Of a stretch of 64,000 bases of DNA, positions 33,531-42,043 are shown one piece after another (position 1 is the stretch's first letter; the number at the start of each line of letters is the position of its first letter). The DNA lies in assembly GCA_964457225.1 (NCBI GenBank), contig CAYWEM010000003.1, positions 204,155-268,154 on the forward strand, in the 5' to 3' direction. The notes under the pieces are model-generated. The model worked only from the letters and a program-made list of their open reading frames with translations, was not told where the DNA came from and ran no database searches. Made by a program: the position numbers and the translations under genes. This DNA comes from CAYWEM01 sp964457225. Its GTDB lineage: Bacteria > Acidobacteriota > Aminicenantia > UBA2199.

Positions 33531-35335
33531 TTTTCCATTATAATTCCCATTTCCGGGAATTGCAAATTGTAAAGATTGTAGTAAAAGCCCCTTTTTCTGA
33601 TCAGTTCACGGTGATTGCCGCTTTCAACAATGCGGCCGCCTTCCAGTACCAGGATGCGGTGGGCCTCGATAATTGTCGACAGGCGGTGGGCGATCACGAA
33701 GGTGGTCCTTTCCCTCATGATCTCACTCATGGCCTCCTGAATCAGGCTCTCGGATTCGGAATCCAGGGAGGAAGTAGCCTCGTCGAATATCAGGATCGGC
33801 GGCCGCTTGATGATGGCCCGGGCAATGGAGATTCTCTGTCTCTGGCCACTGGAAAGGAATACTCCACGTTCCCCCAGGACCGTGTCGTAACCTTCAGGCA
33901 GTCGGGCGATGAATTCCGCGGCCCGGGCAGCCGCGGCCGCGGCTTCGATTTCCGTCGGCCCGTAGCGCCTGCGGTTGCAGGTGATATTGCTGGCCACTGT
34001 GTCATTGAACAGAAAGACATCCTGGGTAACCAGGCCGATGCTTTCGCGCAGTGATTTCAGGGTGAAAGCGCGGATATCGCGCCCGTCGATCATGATTTCC
34101 CCCTGCTCGGGATCATAAAATCGCAGCAGCAGGTGCATCAGGGTGGTTTTCCCGGCTCCGCTGGCGCCGACCAGGGCGACCATCTCGGTGGGCTGTACTT
34201 CCAGATTGACATCACGGATAACCGGCACTTCAGGCAGGTAACTGAAAGTCACGTTGCGGAATTCAACCTGGCCCCGGACTTCTCTGACCGTAACGGCGTT
34301 TTTCTGATCCAGGATCCGGTTTTCGGCCCTGATGATCTGCAAAACCCTCTCGTAACCGGCTTTCCCCTGCTGAAAATCGTTGTTGGCGCTGGAAAGTCTT
34401 TTCAGCGGGTTGTACATCAGGAACAAGGCTGCCAAAAAGGAGGAAAACTGCCCGGGAGTGAGCAGGCCGGCGGCGATACGATGCGTGCCGATGGTAAAAA
34501 TAGCCGCGGCCACGATACCGCCGATAATGTCCATGACCGGTGGAGTCATGGAATAGGCCAGGGCTATCTTGGCATTGATCAGGTAGTGTTTCTGGTTGAG
34601 TTGGCGGAAGCGTTTTATTTCCGCCGATTCCATGTTGAAGGCCTTGACGATCTTGTGACCGCCTGTGGTTTCACTCAGAAAGGAAGAAAGCTCCCCGACT
34701 GTTTCCTGGGACTGGATGCCTTTTTTCTTGACCAGGCGGCCGAAATAGATCAGCGGGGCCGCGGCCACCGGCACTATTACCAGGGAAACCAGGGCCATCC
34801 GGTGATCCTGGTAGAATATGACCGCCAGCAAACCAAAAAAAGTCAGGGTTTCCCTGACGTAGACTGAAAGAGTTTCCGAAACCGCGAACTTGATCTTTTC
34901 TATGTCATTGGTGATGCGGGAAGTCAGATCACCGGTGCTGGACTTGGAAATGAATTCCACCGACTGGTGGATCAGGCTGCGGAAGAGACGGTCACGAATG
35001 TTGCGCACGACTTTGAGTCCCAGGGTCTTCATAGTGTAGAGCGCCAGGAAGGAGAAGACGGCCTGGCCCAGGAAAGTCAGCAGCAGCAGCTGGGGCAGGA
35101 TGAAGAGCAGTGAACGCTCGTCAATGCCCAGCAGGTCAAGCAGCAGGTTGCGGATCCCCTGCCCCCTGGCGGAAAGCTGGCCGCCTCCCTGGATGAACAT
35201 TTCATCGATGATGGGCTGGATGACCACCGCGAACATGGCCGTAAAAAAGGCCACCATGGCCAGGAAAAACAGGGCCAGGATAAACTTGCGGATAAAGGGC
35301 TTCAGATAGGAAAACAGGCTCAGGTCATCGGCCAT
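33527..35335 (-). CDS. MsbA-like lipid-flippase ABC transporter
   Basis: The 602-residue fusion has six membrane helices (about 1-320) and an ATPase domain (about 345-600). Walker A is GASGAGKTT, the signature LSSGQRQR, Walker B ILIFDEATSSLD and the switch His is in VIAHRLST. This layout matches MsbA-type exporters that flip lipid A core or other lipids in Gram-negative bacteria. Location between pssA and yicC fits an envelope role. The exact cargo cannot be told from sequence. Confidence 0.9.
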   Translation of the reverse strand: MADDLSLFSYLKPFIRKFILALFFLAMVAFFTAMFAVVIQPIIDEMFIQGGGQLSARGQGIRNLLLDLLGIDERSLLFILPQLLLLTFLGQAVFSFLALYTMKTLGLKVVRNIRDRLFRSLIHQSVEFISKSSTGDLTSRITNDIEKIKFAVSETLSVYVRETLTFFGLLAVIFYQDHRMALVSLVIVPVAAAPLIYFGRLVKKKGIQSQETVGELSSFLSETTGGHKIVKAFNMESAEIKRFRQLNQKHYLINAKIALAYSMTPPVMDIIGGIVAAAIFTIGTHRIAAGLLTPGQFSSFLAALFLMYNPLKRLSSANNDFQQGKAGYERVLQIIRAENRILDQKNAVTVREVRGQVEFRNVTFSYLPEVPVIRDVNLEVQPTEMVALVGASGAGKTTLMHLLLRFYDPEQGEIMIDGRDIRAFTLKSLRESIGLVTQDVFLFNDTVASNITCNRRRYGPTEIEAAAAAARAAEFIARLPEGYDTVLGERGVFLSSGQRQRISIARAIIKRPPILIFDEATSSLDSESESLIQEAMSEIMRERTTFVIAHRLSTIIEAHRILVLEGGRIVESGNHRELIRKRGFYYNLYNLQFPEMGIIMEK

Positions 35336-36110
35336 CTGGGCTCACCGCTTTCTCGGCAGCTTCGGCGGTTTTTCCCTGGGTTTTTTCCTTTTTACCGAAA
35401 ACCAGGAAAAAGAGCGGTGAAAGCAGGTATAGAAGAGTCATAACCGGAATTGCATAAAAAGGATACATGATCAAAAAGGCCACGCAGGCGGCCATAAGGA
35501 AAAGCTGGCGCAGGTTGTTGTGGAAAACAAGCTTTTTTACCGTCCGGTAGGGAATGTTCGAAATCATCAGCAAAGATATCAGCACGGAGTAAACCGCGAA
35601 AACCAGGATCTGCATTCTGTAACTCAGCAGGTTGTGGTGCAGCAGCAGGACCGCAGACCCTATGGCGATACTTCCGATTGGAATCGGCAGGCCGATAAAA
35701 ATATTGCTGTTGCCGACATTGGCGTCTTTCAAGACGTTGAAACGGGCCAGGCGGAACACTCCTGCACTGAGAAACACGAAGCTTATCACCTTGCCGATCT
35801 GGGGATAGAGAGTCTGGAAACCGAAAAAATATATCAGCATGGCCCCGACCAGCCCGAATGAAACCGCGTCAACCAGGGAATCCAGGTGGAAGCCGAATTC
35901 CGACTCGCTTTTCATCAGCCTGGCGATGGTGCCGTCGAAACCGTCCATGACCGCCGCCGCGGTCAGCAGGTAAACGGCATTGACGAAATTGCCCTTGATG
36001 ATCTGCAGCAGGGCCAGGTAGCCCAGAAAGAGATTGGCGGTGGTGAACACTGAAGGCAGAAAGGATACGGTCATCATACGGCCGACCCGGTCTTTCCGTT
36101 TACGTTCCAT
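35325..36110 (-). CDS. pssA: CDP-diacylglycerol-serine O-phosphatidyltransferase
   Basis: The 261-residue membrane enzyme carries the complete CDP-alcohol phosphotransferase motif DG(x2)AR(x8)G(x3)D(x3)D, starting at DGTIAR (about residue 59) and ending HLDSLVD, within several membrane helices. It makes phosphatidylserine from CDP-diacylglycerol and serine, the route to phosphatidylethanolamine. An AGGAG site precedes ATG 36110. No psd decarboxylase gene is in the window. It overlaps msbA by 11 bases. Confidence 0.93.
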   Translation of the reverse strand: MERKRKDRVGRMMTVSFLPSVFTTANLFLGYLALLQIIKGNFVNAVYLLTAAAVMDGFDGTIARLMKSESEFGFHLDSLVDAVSFGLVGAMLIYFFGFQTLYPQIGKVISFVFLSAGVFRLARFNVLKDANVGNSNIFIGLPIPIGSIAIGSAVLLLHHNLLSYRMQILVFAVYSVLISLLMISNIPYRTVKKLVFHNNLRQLFLMAACVAFLIMYPFYAIPVMTLLYLLSPLFFLVFGKKEKTQGKTAEAAEKAVSPDGR

Positions 36111-36177
36111 CCTGGTTTTCTCCTTGACGCGGTGACTTAAAAAAACCTCTTTTCACCGGCGGCTCACCGTCCTGAGC

Positions 36178-36402
36178 TCAATGCAATCCCTGCTTGAAAG
36201 AAAATATCTTGTTCTGCATGGCGTCTTTTATCTTCAATTTCTCGACCTTGAGCCTCTTTCCGTGTTCCAGGTCGGCCTCAGTCGGTTCATCCTTCTCCAT
36301 GATTACCTGCAGTCTGCGTTCGCATTCCTGGTGAGCCAGGAACAAGTCCCGGAAATCCTGGTTGCGTTCCAGCAGAATCTCCCTGATCTTTTTGTCGTCC
36401 AT
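36178..36402 (-). CDS. DUF465/YdcH-like small coiled-coil protein
   Basis: A 74-residue, highly charged helical protein. The pattern HQECERRLQVIM followed by LKVEKLKIKDAMQ matches the DUF465 family, small helical-hairpin proteins of unknown role. It lies nine bases downstream of the pterin-binding gene on the same strand, so the two are probably co-transcribed. Confidence 0.7.
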   Translation of the reverse strand: MDDKKIREILLERNQDFRDLFLAHQECERRLQVIMEKDEPTEADLEHGKRLKVEKLKIKDAMQNKIFSFKQGLH

Positions 36403-36411
36403 GATCCGGAT

Positions 36412-37218
36412 TCATTCCTTGATTTTCTGTTTTCTCTGCTGTTGGCAGAATTTTTTGTAGTTCAGCAGACTGCGATCACGGCCGGTCAGGGCCATGGTCG
36501 AAGTCAGCGCCTCGCTGGTTGACCCGTCCAGGATATTGGTTACCACGTAATCGAGGCCGCGTGACAGGGCCAGGCTCAGGAAAAAAGCAGTCAGCAGGTT
36601 TTTTCGCGGCAAACCTTCACAGAAATTGGAGATATCGGCAATGGTGCTTATCTGGGGGAAATCCATTTTGAAAAGTTCCAGGGTGTCAAGATAGACCCGG
36701 CCGTTTGAATAGTCAGAATCAAGGGGCATGATCATGGGGTTGAGCAGGATTTCTTCCCGCCTGACCCCGTTGTCCAGCAGGAAGTCAATGTACTGCAGAG
36801 CGATGAACAGGGATTGTTCCGGTGAAATGGCTTGCTGACCTCCGGTCTTGATCAGGGCCACTATTTTGGCCTTTTTTTCCTTGACCAGGTCAAGAACGGC
36901 CAGCAATTGCTCCGGATCGTACTCAAAATTGCCGATTATCATTTCCCGTGAAGTCATCTGCAGGGCGTCACGGATTATTTTCAGATCCTGGCTGACCAGC
37001 ATTACCCGGCCTCCAGCCTCTTCCACGACCTGGATCGCTCCCTGCAGGAAATCCCATTCGTGATGCAGCAGGAAAGTAGCGTTGATTTCAACGTACTCGG
37101 CACCCATCTCGATCTGGGCCTGGGCTTCCCGCCTGACAAAATCAAAGTCTTTCTTGGTCATTCGGTCCAGAACCTTTTTGTTCGAGGAATCGAGTCTGTT
37201 TCCGATGATCACGGCCAT
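36412..37218 (-). CDS. Pterin-binding (MeTr-like) domain protein
   Basis: The 268-residue protein has a TIM-barrel pterin-binding pattern like methyltetrahydrofolate:corrinoid methyltransferases: IIGNRLDSSNKKVL at the start, GAEYVEINATF, and near the end ISNFCEGLPRKNLLTAFFL and GLDYVVTNILDG. AAGGGG precedes ATG 37218. Such domains move methyl groups from methyl-tetrahydrofolate to a corrinoid protein in acetyl-CoA-pathway or demethylation systems. No corrinoid protein or reactivase is nearby, so the partner is unknown. Confidence 0.75.
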   Translation of the reverse strand: MAVIIGNRLDSSNKKVLDRMTKKDFDFVRREAQAQIEMGAEYVEINATFLLHHEWDFLQGAIQVVEEAGGRVMLVSQDLKIIRDALQMTSREMIIGNFEYDPEQLLAVLDLVKEKKAKIVALIKTGGQQAISPEQSLFIALQYIDFLLDNGVRREEILLNPMIMPLDSDYSNGRVYLDTLELFKMDFPQISTIADISNFCEGLPRKNLLTAFFLSLALSRGLDYVVTNILDGSTSEALTSTMALTGRDRSLLNYKKFCQQQRKQKIKE

Positions 37219-37245
37219 GTTTGTTTTTCCCCTTGCTTCACGAGT

Positions 37246-37575
37246 TCAGACATTGAAAAAATCACGTAAAAAAGCCATTATCTCGAGTTTTTTTTCAGCC
37301 TGGTCCGACCCGGCACTGCAGCGGATCTCGATTTTTCTATCCAGCAACTCTTTTTCCAAATCCCGGGACAAGTTCAAGCCGACTACGATCAGCAACTTGA
37401 GCCGAGGAAAGGACTCCGGGAAATCCTTTTCGGGTCTGCGCTCGATCACAGCCGCTTCCGCTTCTTCCCGCGCACCGCCGGCTTCAAGACCAAAACAGGG
37501 ATTGAACTCCGGTATTTCAAGCAGTTCATCCAGCAGTAAACCCTCCAGTCCGGAATCCAGAATAACCCTGATCAT
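37246..37575 (-). CDS. Hypothetical acidic protein upstream of the MeTr-like gene
   Basis: A 109-residue acidic protein with an opening strand and helix (VILDSGLEGLLLDELLEI), a variable middle and a second hydrophobic strand (LKLLIVVGLNL). No cysteine cluster or catalytic motif is visible. It lies 27 bases before the pterin-binding gene on the same strand and probably shares its transcript, so an accessory role is possible. I do not recognise the family. Confidence 0.5.
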   Translation of the reverse strand: MIRVILDSGLEGLLLDELLEIPEFNPCFGLEAGGAREEAEAAVIERRPEKDFPESFPRLKLLIVVGLNLSRDLEKELLDRKIEIRCSAGSDQAEKKLEIMAFLRDFFNV

Positions 37576-37726
37576 TTCGGTTCCCCCGACGAATAACCGG
37601 TCTGGATGATTTCCGGGACCTGAAAGTGGATTTTTTTTTGACTCTTCATGGCTTAAATGCGTTGCCGCAGGCTCACAGAATAGCAGAAAAGGGCCGACCT
37701 GTCAACTTTTCCGCAAAATCACCGCT

Positions 37727-38965
37727 TCAACTTGGATCCATGGCCAGGCGGAAACCAAGATGCCGTCTCTTCTCGCCCGGCTCGGCCTTGCCTCTTTTGG
37801 CCGAACGGATATCGGCGGCACTGCTGACCCAGGATCCTCCCCGCACAACCCTTTCAGTGCCGCTCCGCGGGCCGCGGGGATCCTTCAGAGGTGCTGAACG
37901 GTAATAATCAGCGGCATACCAGTCAGACACCCATTCCCAGACATTGCCGGCCAGGTTGAACAGGCCATACTTGGAAATGCCCTGTGGGAATGAGTTTACC
38001 GGCATGGTTCTTTCAAACAGGTTGTTGAAATTGGCCAGGTTGCGGTTGGGCGCCTGGCTGCCCCAGGGATACCTCTCGCGGGCGGCCTTTTCCCATTCAG
38101 CCTCGGTGGGCAGGCGAAAACGCAGGCTGGTCTTGGCGCTCAACCATTCCGCGTATGCCACGGCATCATGCCAGGAAACGTTTATAACCGGCTGTTTCCC
38201 CCGTCCCCAACCGGAATCATCGGCTTTACCGCGCCCGGTATCCGCGCAGAACTGGTCGTACTGGGCAAAACTGGTTTCGTACTTGCCTATCCAGAATGAG
38301 CTTATCTCGGCTTTGTGCTGGGGCCTCTCATCGTCTTCGCCATCCCTTCCAGGCGAGCCGATGGTAAAAGCTCCGCCCGGGACGAAGATCATCACTATTT
38401 CGTCCCGGAATTCGGCTTCCCAGTAGCCGTTTTCGTTCTTCCAGCTGCGCCTGGCCTTTTCACGCCCCAGAGACAGGGGATCTCCGGCCTGGGGCTCGGT
38501 TTTTTCCACCGGGGTTTCTTCCTTTGCCGGCGGACTTTTTTCCGCCCCGGCATCTGGTCGGGTTTCAGTTCTGGCCGGCACAGGACGCAGCTGTTCATCA
38601 AAAACGAGATAGCTTATGTGCTGAATACTGAAACCGGCGCCCATCTCCTCCACTTGCACCTCGGAACTCTGTTCCTCGACCTTGCGGACCGCAAAGCGGC
38701 CCAGGTTGATATGATCTATGCCCTGAACCGACCCCCGCACCATGCCCTTCATGCCGGGGCGGACACCGTCAAGCCTGCCCTTGTCTATAACCAGCAGGTC
38801 GGCTCTTTTTTCCCTGACATTGGCGATGGTCGAAGCAGCGAGCCCGAGCCCCAAGGACAGGAAAAACAGAAAAAGCAGCCGGCCGGCCGGAGAAAAACGG
38901 GAAAAAGCAGATCGACCGTCCTTACTGAAGCATGAATTTCCAGGCAAGTTGTTTTTTGGGTTCAT
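37727..38965 (-). CDS. Formylglycine-generating-enzyme-fold (SUMF1) protein, membrane-anchored
   Basis: The 412-residue protein has a membrane segment at about 28-48, a beta-rich domain (about 50-130), a Pro/Glu linker and a C-terminal FGE-sulfatase domain (about 170-410). The latter shows FVPGGAFTIGS, LPTEAEWEKAAR, GLFNLAGNVWEWVSDWY and VVRGGSWVSS. The cysteine pair that performs formylglycine formation is absent, so it is more likely a binding or structural member. Upstream, GATAAT lies six bases before the ATG, suggesting a leaderless transcript. Confidence 0.85.
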   Translation of the reverse strand: MNPKNNLPGNSCFSKDGRSAFSRFSPAGRLLFLFFLSLGLGLAASTIANVREKRADLLVIDKGRLDGVRPGMKGMVRGSVQGIDHINLGRFAVRKVEEQSSEVQVEEMGAGFSIQHISYLVFDEQLRPVPARTETRPDAGAEKSPPAKEETPVEKTEPQAGDPLSLGREKARRSWKNENGYWEAEFRDEIVMIFVPGGAFTIGSPGRDGEDDERPQHKAEISSFWIGKYETSFAQYDQFCADTGRGKADDSGWGRGKQPVINVSWHDAVAYAEWLSAKTSLRFRLPTEAEWEKAARERYPWGSQAPNRNLANFNNLFERTMPVNSFPQGISKYGLFNLAGNVWEWVSDWYAADYYRSAPLKDPRGPRSGTERVVRGGSWVSSAADIRSAKRGKAEPGEKRRHLGFRLAMDPS

Positions 38966-39016
38966 AGTTATATTATCTTAGAATAACGACTTTATCATTG
39001 TCAAGGAAAACCGGGC

Positions 39017-40111
39017 TCAATTGCGACCGGAAAAAAAATCACGCAAGCGGGGCCAGAGGCCGACCATGATTCCCTGGGCCTGCCGGTCTCTTTCAGTCTT
39101 AAAGGCCGAAATCACAGTTGTTTCGACCAACTGCCACAACCCACTCCGATCCGGAAAATAGCGAAAGAAATCAAACGGCACCTGGAAGGCGCCCTTGTTT
39201 TTCCTTGCCCCTCCGCTTACCCCGAACTGCTTGATCAGTCCGGGTAATTCCAGGCCCTGGTTGCGGCTGCGTAAAGAAACATCGATGGTCATATGCTTCT
39301 GATCTTCCGATACGACCAGGGCAAAGGTCGCCACCAGGTCAACCCGGTGGCTCTTTAAAAGCAGATCGGCCACCAGCGGCATGGAATCCCTTTCCTTTTC
39401 ACTGATGAGGCCCAGCCCCGAAATCAGCCAGTCCCGGTGGAAGACCGGGGATTGCCGCGACTTCCGCAGCAGGCGCATGGTGGCCTGGCTGTAGGGCAGT
39501 GTACTCAAACGCCTGATGAGCCCGATATCGGCATGGGGTGCCAGGAAGTCCAGGGCCTGGAAATCGATGTCTCCGGCATGTTCGTACTTGTCGGTATCGG
39601 TCTGCACGGCGAAAATGAGGGCCGTGGCCGCCCGGGACAAGGTGTCCCGGTCCAGTTCGATGCCGCAGTCCCTCAGCAGCAGGGCCAGCAGGGAAGCGGT
39701 CGCGCCGGCGTTTTCATCGATCAGCCTGAAATCAGCCGGTAACTCTTCTTCCCCGCTTGACTGGTGATGATCTATGTGCACGGCGCATGGGATCCGGCCG
39801 CTCAAAGCCGGTACGAAAGCCGAGGGATGGTCCAGCACCACGAAAGCTTTGCATTGCTCTTGACAGGAAGGGATTTCCCGGACTTTGCTTCGAATGCCGA
39901 TCATTTTAATGAAAGCCCGGTTCTGCGACAGTGACAGGGGTTTTTCAGTTTCAATACGCAGTCCGCAGCCCAGTTTGCGGCCCAGAACCTGCAGGGCGAA
40001 AGCACTGCCCAGGGCGTCCGGATCAGGCGAACCCTTGAGATAAACCAGCAGGTTGTCGTATTTCCGCAGAACCTGGACCAGCTCCTCCGCCTTGCTCCGG
40101 TAATCGCTCAT
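39017..40111 (-). CDS. DHH-family phosphoesterase (NrnA-like)
   Basis: The 364-residue protein has DHH-family motifs: GSPDPDALGSA (about 26-36), VVLDHPSAF and the name-giving IDHHQSSG, followed by a DHHA1-type C-terminal region with SGGARKNKGAFQV. Members degrade short oligoribonucleotides, pAp or cyclic dinucleotide products, using manganese. A diguanylate cyclase gene sits elsewhere in the window, so a role in pGpG turnover is possible but unproven. It overlaps the glycosyltransferase gene by four bases. Confidence 0.85.
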   Translation of the reverse strand: MSDYRSKAEELVQVLRKYDNLLVYLKGSPDPDALGSAFALQVLGRKLGCGLRIETEKPLSLSQNRAFIKMIGIRSKVREIPSCQEQCKAFVVLDHPSAFVPALSGRIPCAVHIDHHQSSGEEELPADFRLIDENAGATASLLALLLRDCGIELDRDTLSRAATALIFAVQTDTDKYEHAGDIDFQALDFLAPHADIGLIRRLSTLPYSQATMRLLRKSRQSPVFHRDWLISGLGLISEKERDSMPLVADLLLKSHRVDLVATFALVVSEDQKHMTIDVSLRSRNQGLELPGLIKQFGVSGGARKNKGAFQVPFDFFRYFPDRSGLWQLVETTVISAFKTERDRQAQGIMVGLWPRLRDFFSGRN

Positions 40112-41223
40112 CGGGGTATTTCCAGCTCTTTTTTCAGCTCGTCGGCATATGCTTCTGCCGCCCGGTCCCAGGAAAAAAGGGCCGACCTGGCCCTGCCCTC
40201 AGCCTGCAGAGTAGCCCGCAGTGATTCATCCCCGCAGATCCGCTCCAGTGCCGCGGCCAGGTCAGAACTGTCAGAGGGGTCAAAGTAGAGGGCGGCCCGG
40301 CCGCACACTTCCGGAATCGACGAAGATTCGGCGGCCAGTACCGGACAACCGCTGGCCATGGCCTCGAGAGGCGGAAAACCAAAACCCTCGTAAATCGAGG
40401 GAAATACCAGGGCCCGGGCATGCCGGTAGCAGAGCCTGAGCTGATCATGCTCAAGCCGGCCCCTGAAATGCACCCGGTCGGCCAGAAAACGGGCCAGACC
40501 CGGGCCTTCCCGGTCGGCGGTAATGAAGCCTTCACTGCGTCCGACCACCAGCAGGTCATAAGGCCAGTCTGCTCCCAGCTGCAGCATGGCTCTGAGTACA
40601 ACGGCCAGGTTTTTATGCGGCTTGAGATTCCCGACGAACAGCAGGTAGGGCCGCTCATGGGGAGCTGGACCGGAAACCGGTTCAAACCACGATTCATCGA
40701 GCCCGTTGTGGATCATGCTTATCCGCTCGGGCGGGGCTGAAAGCAGTCGCTGCAGCTCTCCGGCACTGAAAGCGGATACCGTGAAAATCCTCCGCGCCCG
40801 GCGGACCAGCATGCGGAACATGAAACGGGCGTAAAGACGGTGACGCCGGCCGGGCAGCAGCCGGGCCAGGGCCAGGTGATTGAGATCGTGAACCGTTACC
40901 GCCATTTTTTTCGGCCAGGCCAGGGGGAAATTGTAATGCGGCAGCCAGAGCAGGTCCGGTCTTTTTTTTGCCAGCAGCAGGGGCAGTAAGAATTGTTCGC
41001 GCATCGAGTAGAGTGGTGCGGTCCAGGCCAATCGTTCAACCCGGGGTGCTTGCGTCCAGGGGTATTTACTGAACAGGACCGGGTCTCCCAGAAGCAGGAA
41101 ATGCAGTTCCGGGCACTGCCCGATGATCCGCGGCACCAACTGCTGCAGGTAGACCCCTATTCCGGAAGATTCAAGCATGCGCAGGTCAAGCGCCAATGTT
41201 TTTTTTACTTTGCCCTTGAGCAT
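40108..41223 (-). CDS. GT4-family glycosyltransferase
   Basis: I use ATG 41223 with GGAAGA upstream; the open frame extends to 41316 inside tatD. The 371-residue enzyme has the GT-B two-domain fold: ALDLRMLESSGIGVYL at the start, PYLLFVGNLKPHKNL for the second domain, and the family 4 motif FPSIYEGFGFPPLEAMASGCPV with the E(x7)E catalytic/nucleotide-binding pattern. It transfers a sugar from a nucleotide donor, probably to a surface glycan. No other glycan genes lie adjacent. Confidence 0.9.
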   Translation of the reverse strand: MLKGKVKKTLALDLRMLESSGIGVYLQQLVPRIIGQCPELHFLLLGDPVLFSKYPWTQAPRVERLAWTAPLYSMREQFLLPLLLAKKRPDLLWLPHYNFPLAWPKKMAVTVHDLNHLALARLLPGRRHRLYARFMFRMLVRRARRIFTVSAFSAGELQRLLSAPPERISMIHNGLDESWFEPVSGPAPHERPYLLFVGNLKPHKNLAVVLRAMLQLGADWPYDLLVVGRSEGFITADREGPGLARFLADRVHFRGRLEHDQLRLCYRHARALVFPSIYEGFGFPPLEAMASGCPVLAAESSSIPEVCGRAALYFDPSDSSDLAAALERICGDESLRATLQAEGRARSALFSWDRAAEAYADELKKELEIPR

Positions 41224-42002
41224 AGTGTCTTCCAGGCGGGGAAAAAACGTTCCAGGTTGACCGCCACCCGGGCATTCAACTCGGCGACCTCGAGCCCCAG
41301 GCACTCGGCCACACAACCTGCGACCCGGTCGACCAGCAGGGGGGAATTGCGCCGGCCGCGCATGGGTGCCGGGGCCAGGTACGGAGCATCGGTCTCCGTG
41401 AAAACCTGGTCGAGGGGAATGGTCCTTACTGCGGCCCGCAGGGCTTCCGCCTTTTTAAAAGTGACTATTCCGGAAATGGAAAGTCCATAGCCCCGGGCGA
41501 TTATTTCACCGGCCTCGGCCTGTTCTCCGCTGAAACAGTGAAAGACAACCTGGTTGGGGAACCTTTCCTGTTCCAGGGTCTGCAGTACTTCAGCTTCACT
41601 GTTGCGGGCATGAATGATCACCGGCAGGTTGAGATCCCGGGCCAGGGCCAGTTGCCTTGAAAAAACCGCCCTCTGGGTGTCCGGAGGAGAGAAGTTGTAG
41701 TGAAAATCGAGGCCGATTTCACCGCAGGCCAGCAATGGGTGGTCGGCGGCGAATTTCAGCAGCTTGTCTTCCACGCTGCGGGAGTAATTCACCGCGGCAT
41801 GTGGGTGACCGCCGGCGGTTGCGGCCAGCCTGGGATGGCGGGCCAGCAGGTCTGAGGTCAGGCTCAGCGAGTCGGCTTCGTAGGCATCGGCCACCGTGAC
41901 CAGGGCATGCCAGCCCCGATCGAAAAAATCCTCGACAATCCGGTCACGGTCTTCCAGGAAAGCCTGGTCATCCAGGTGGGCATGCAGGTCTATGAAGCTC
42001 AT
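41205..42002 (-). CDS. tatD: TatD-family metal-dependent deoxyribonuclease
   Basis: The 265-residue TIM-barrel hydrolase starts FIDLHAHLDD (metal histidines 7 and 9), and has CGEIGLDFHYN, VIIHARNSEAEVL, VFHCFSGE and FTETDAPYLAP. TatD enzymes degrade DNA with 3'-5' exonuclease or AP-endonuclease activity. On the reverse strand TATAAT ends six bases before the ATG at 42002, with no Shine-Dalgarno sequence, which suggests a leaderless mRNA. It overlaps the glycosyltransferase by 19 bases. Confidence 0.92.
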   Translation of the reverse strand: MSFIDLHAHLDDQAFLEDRDRIVEDFFDRGWHALVTVADAYEADSLSLTSDLLARHPRLAATAGGHPHAAVNYSRSVEDKLLKFAADHPLLACGEIGLDFHYNFSPPDTQRAVFSRQLALARDLNLPVIIHARNSEAEVLQTLEQERFPNQVVFHCFSGEQAEAGEIIARGYGLSISGIVTFKKAEALRAAVRTIPLDQVFTETDAPYLAPAPMRGRRNSPLLVDRVAGCVAECLGLEVAELNARVAVNLERFFPAWKTLCSRAK

Positions 42003-42043
42003 GCCGGAATTATACCCCATGCCCGGGGTTGATAAAAGAGCCG

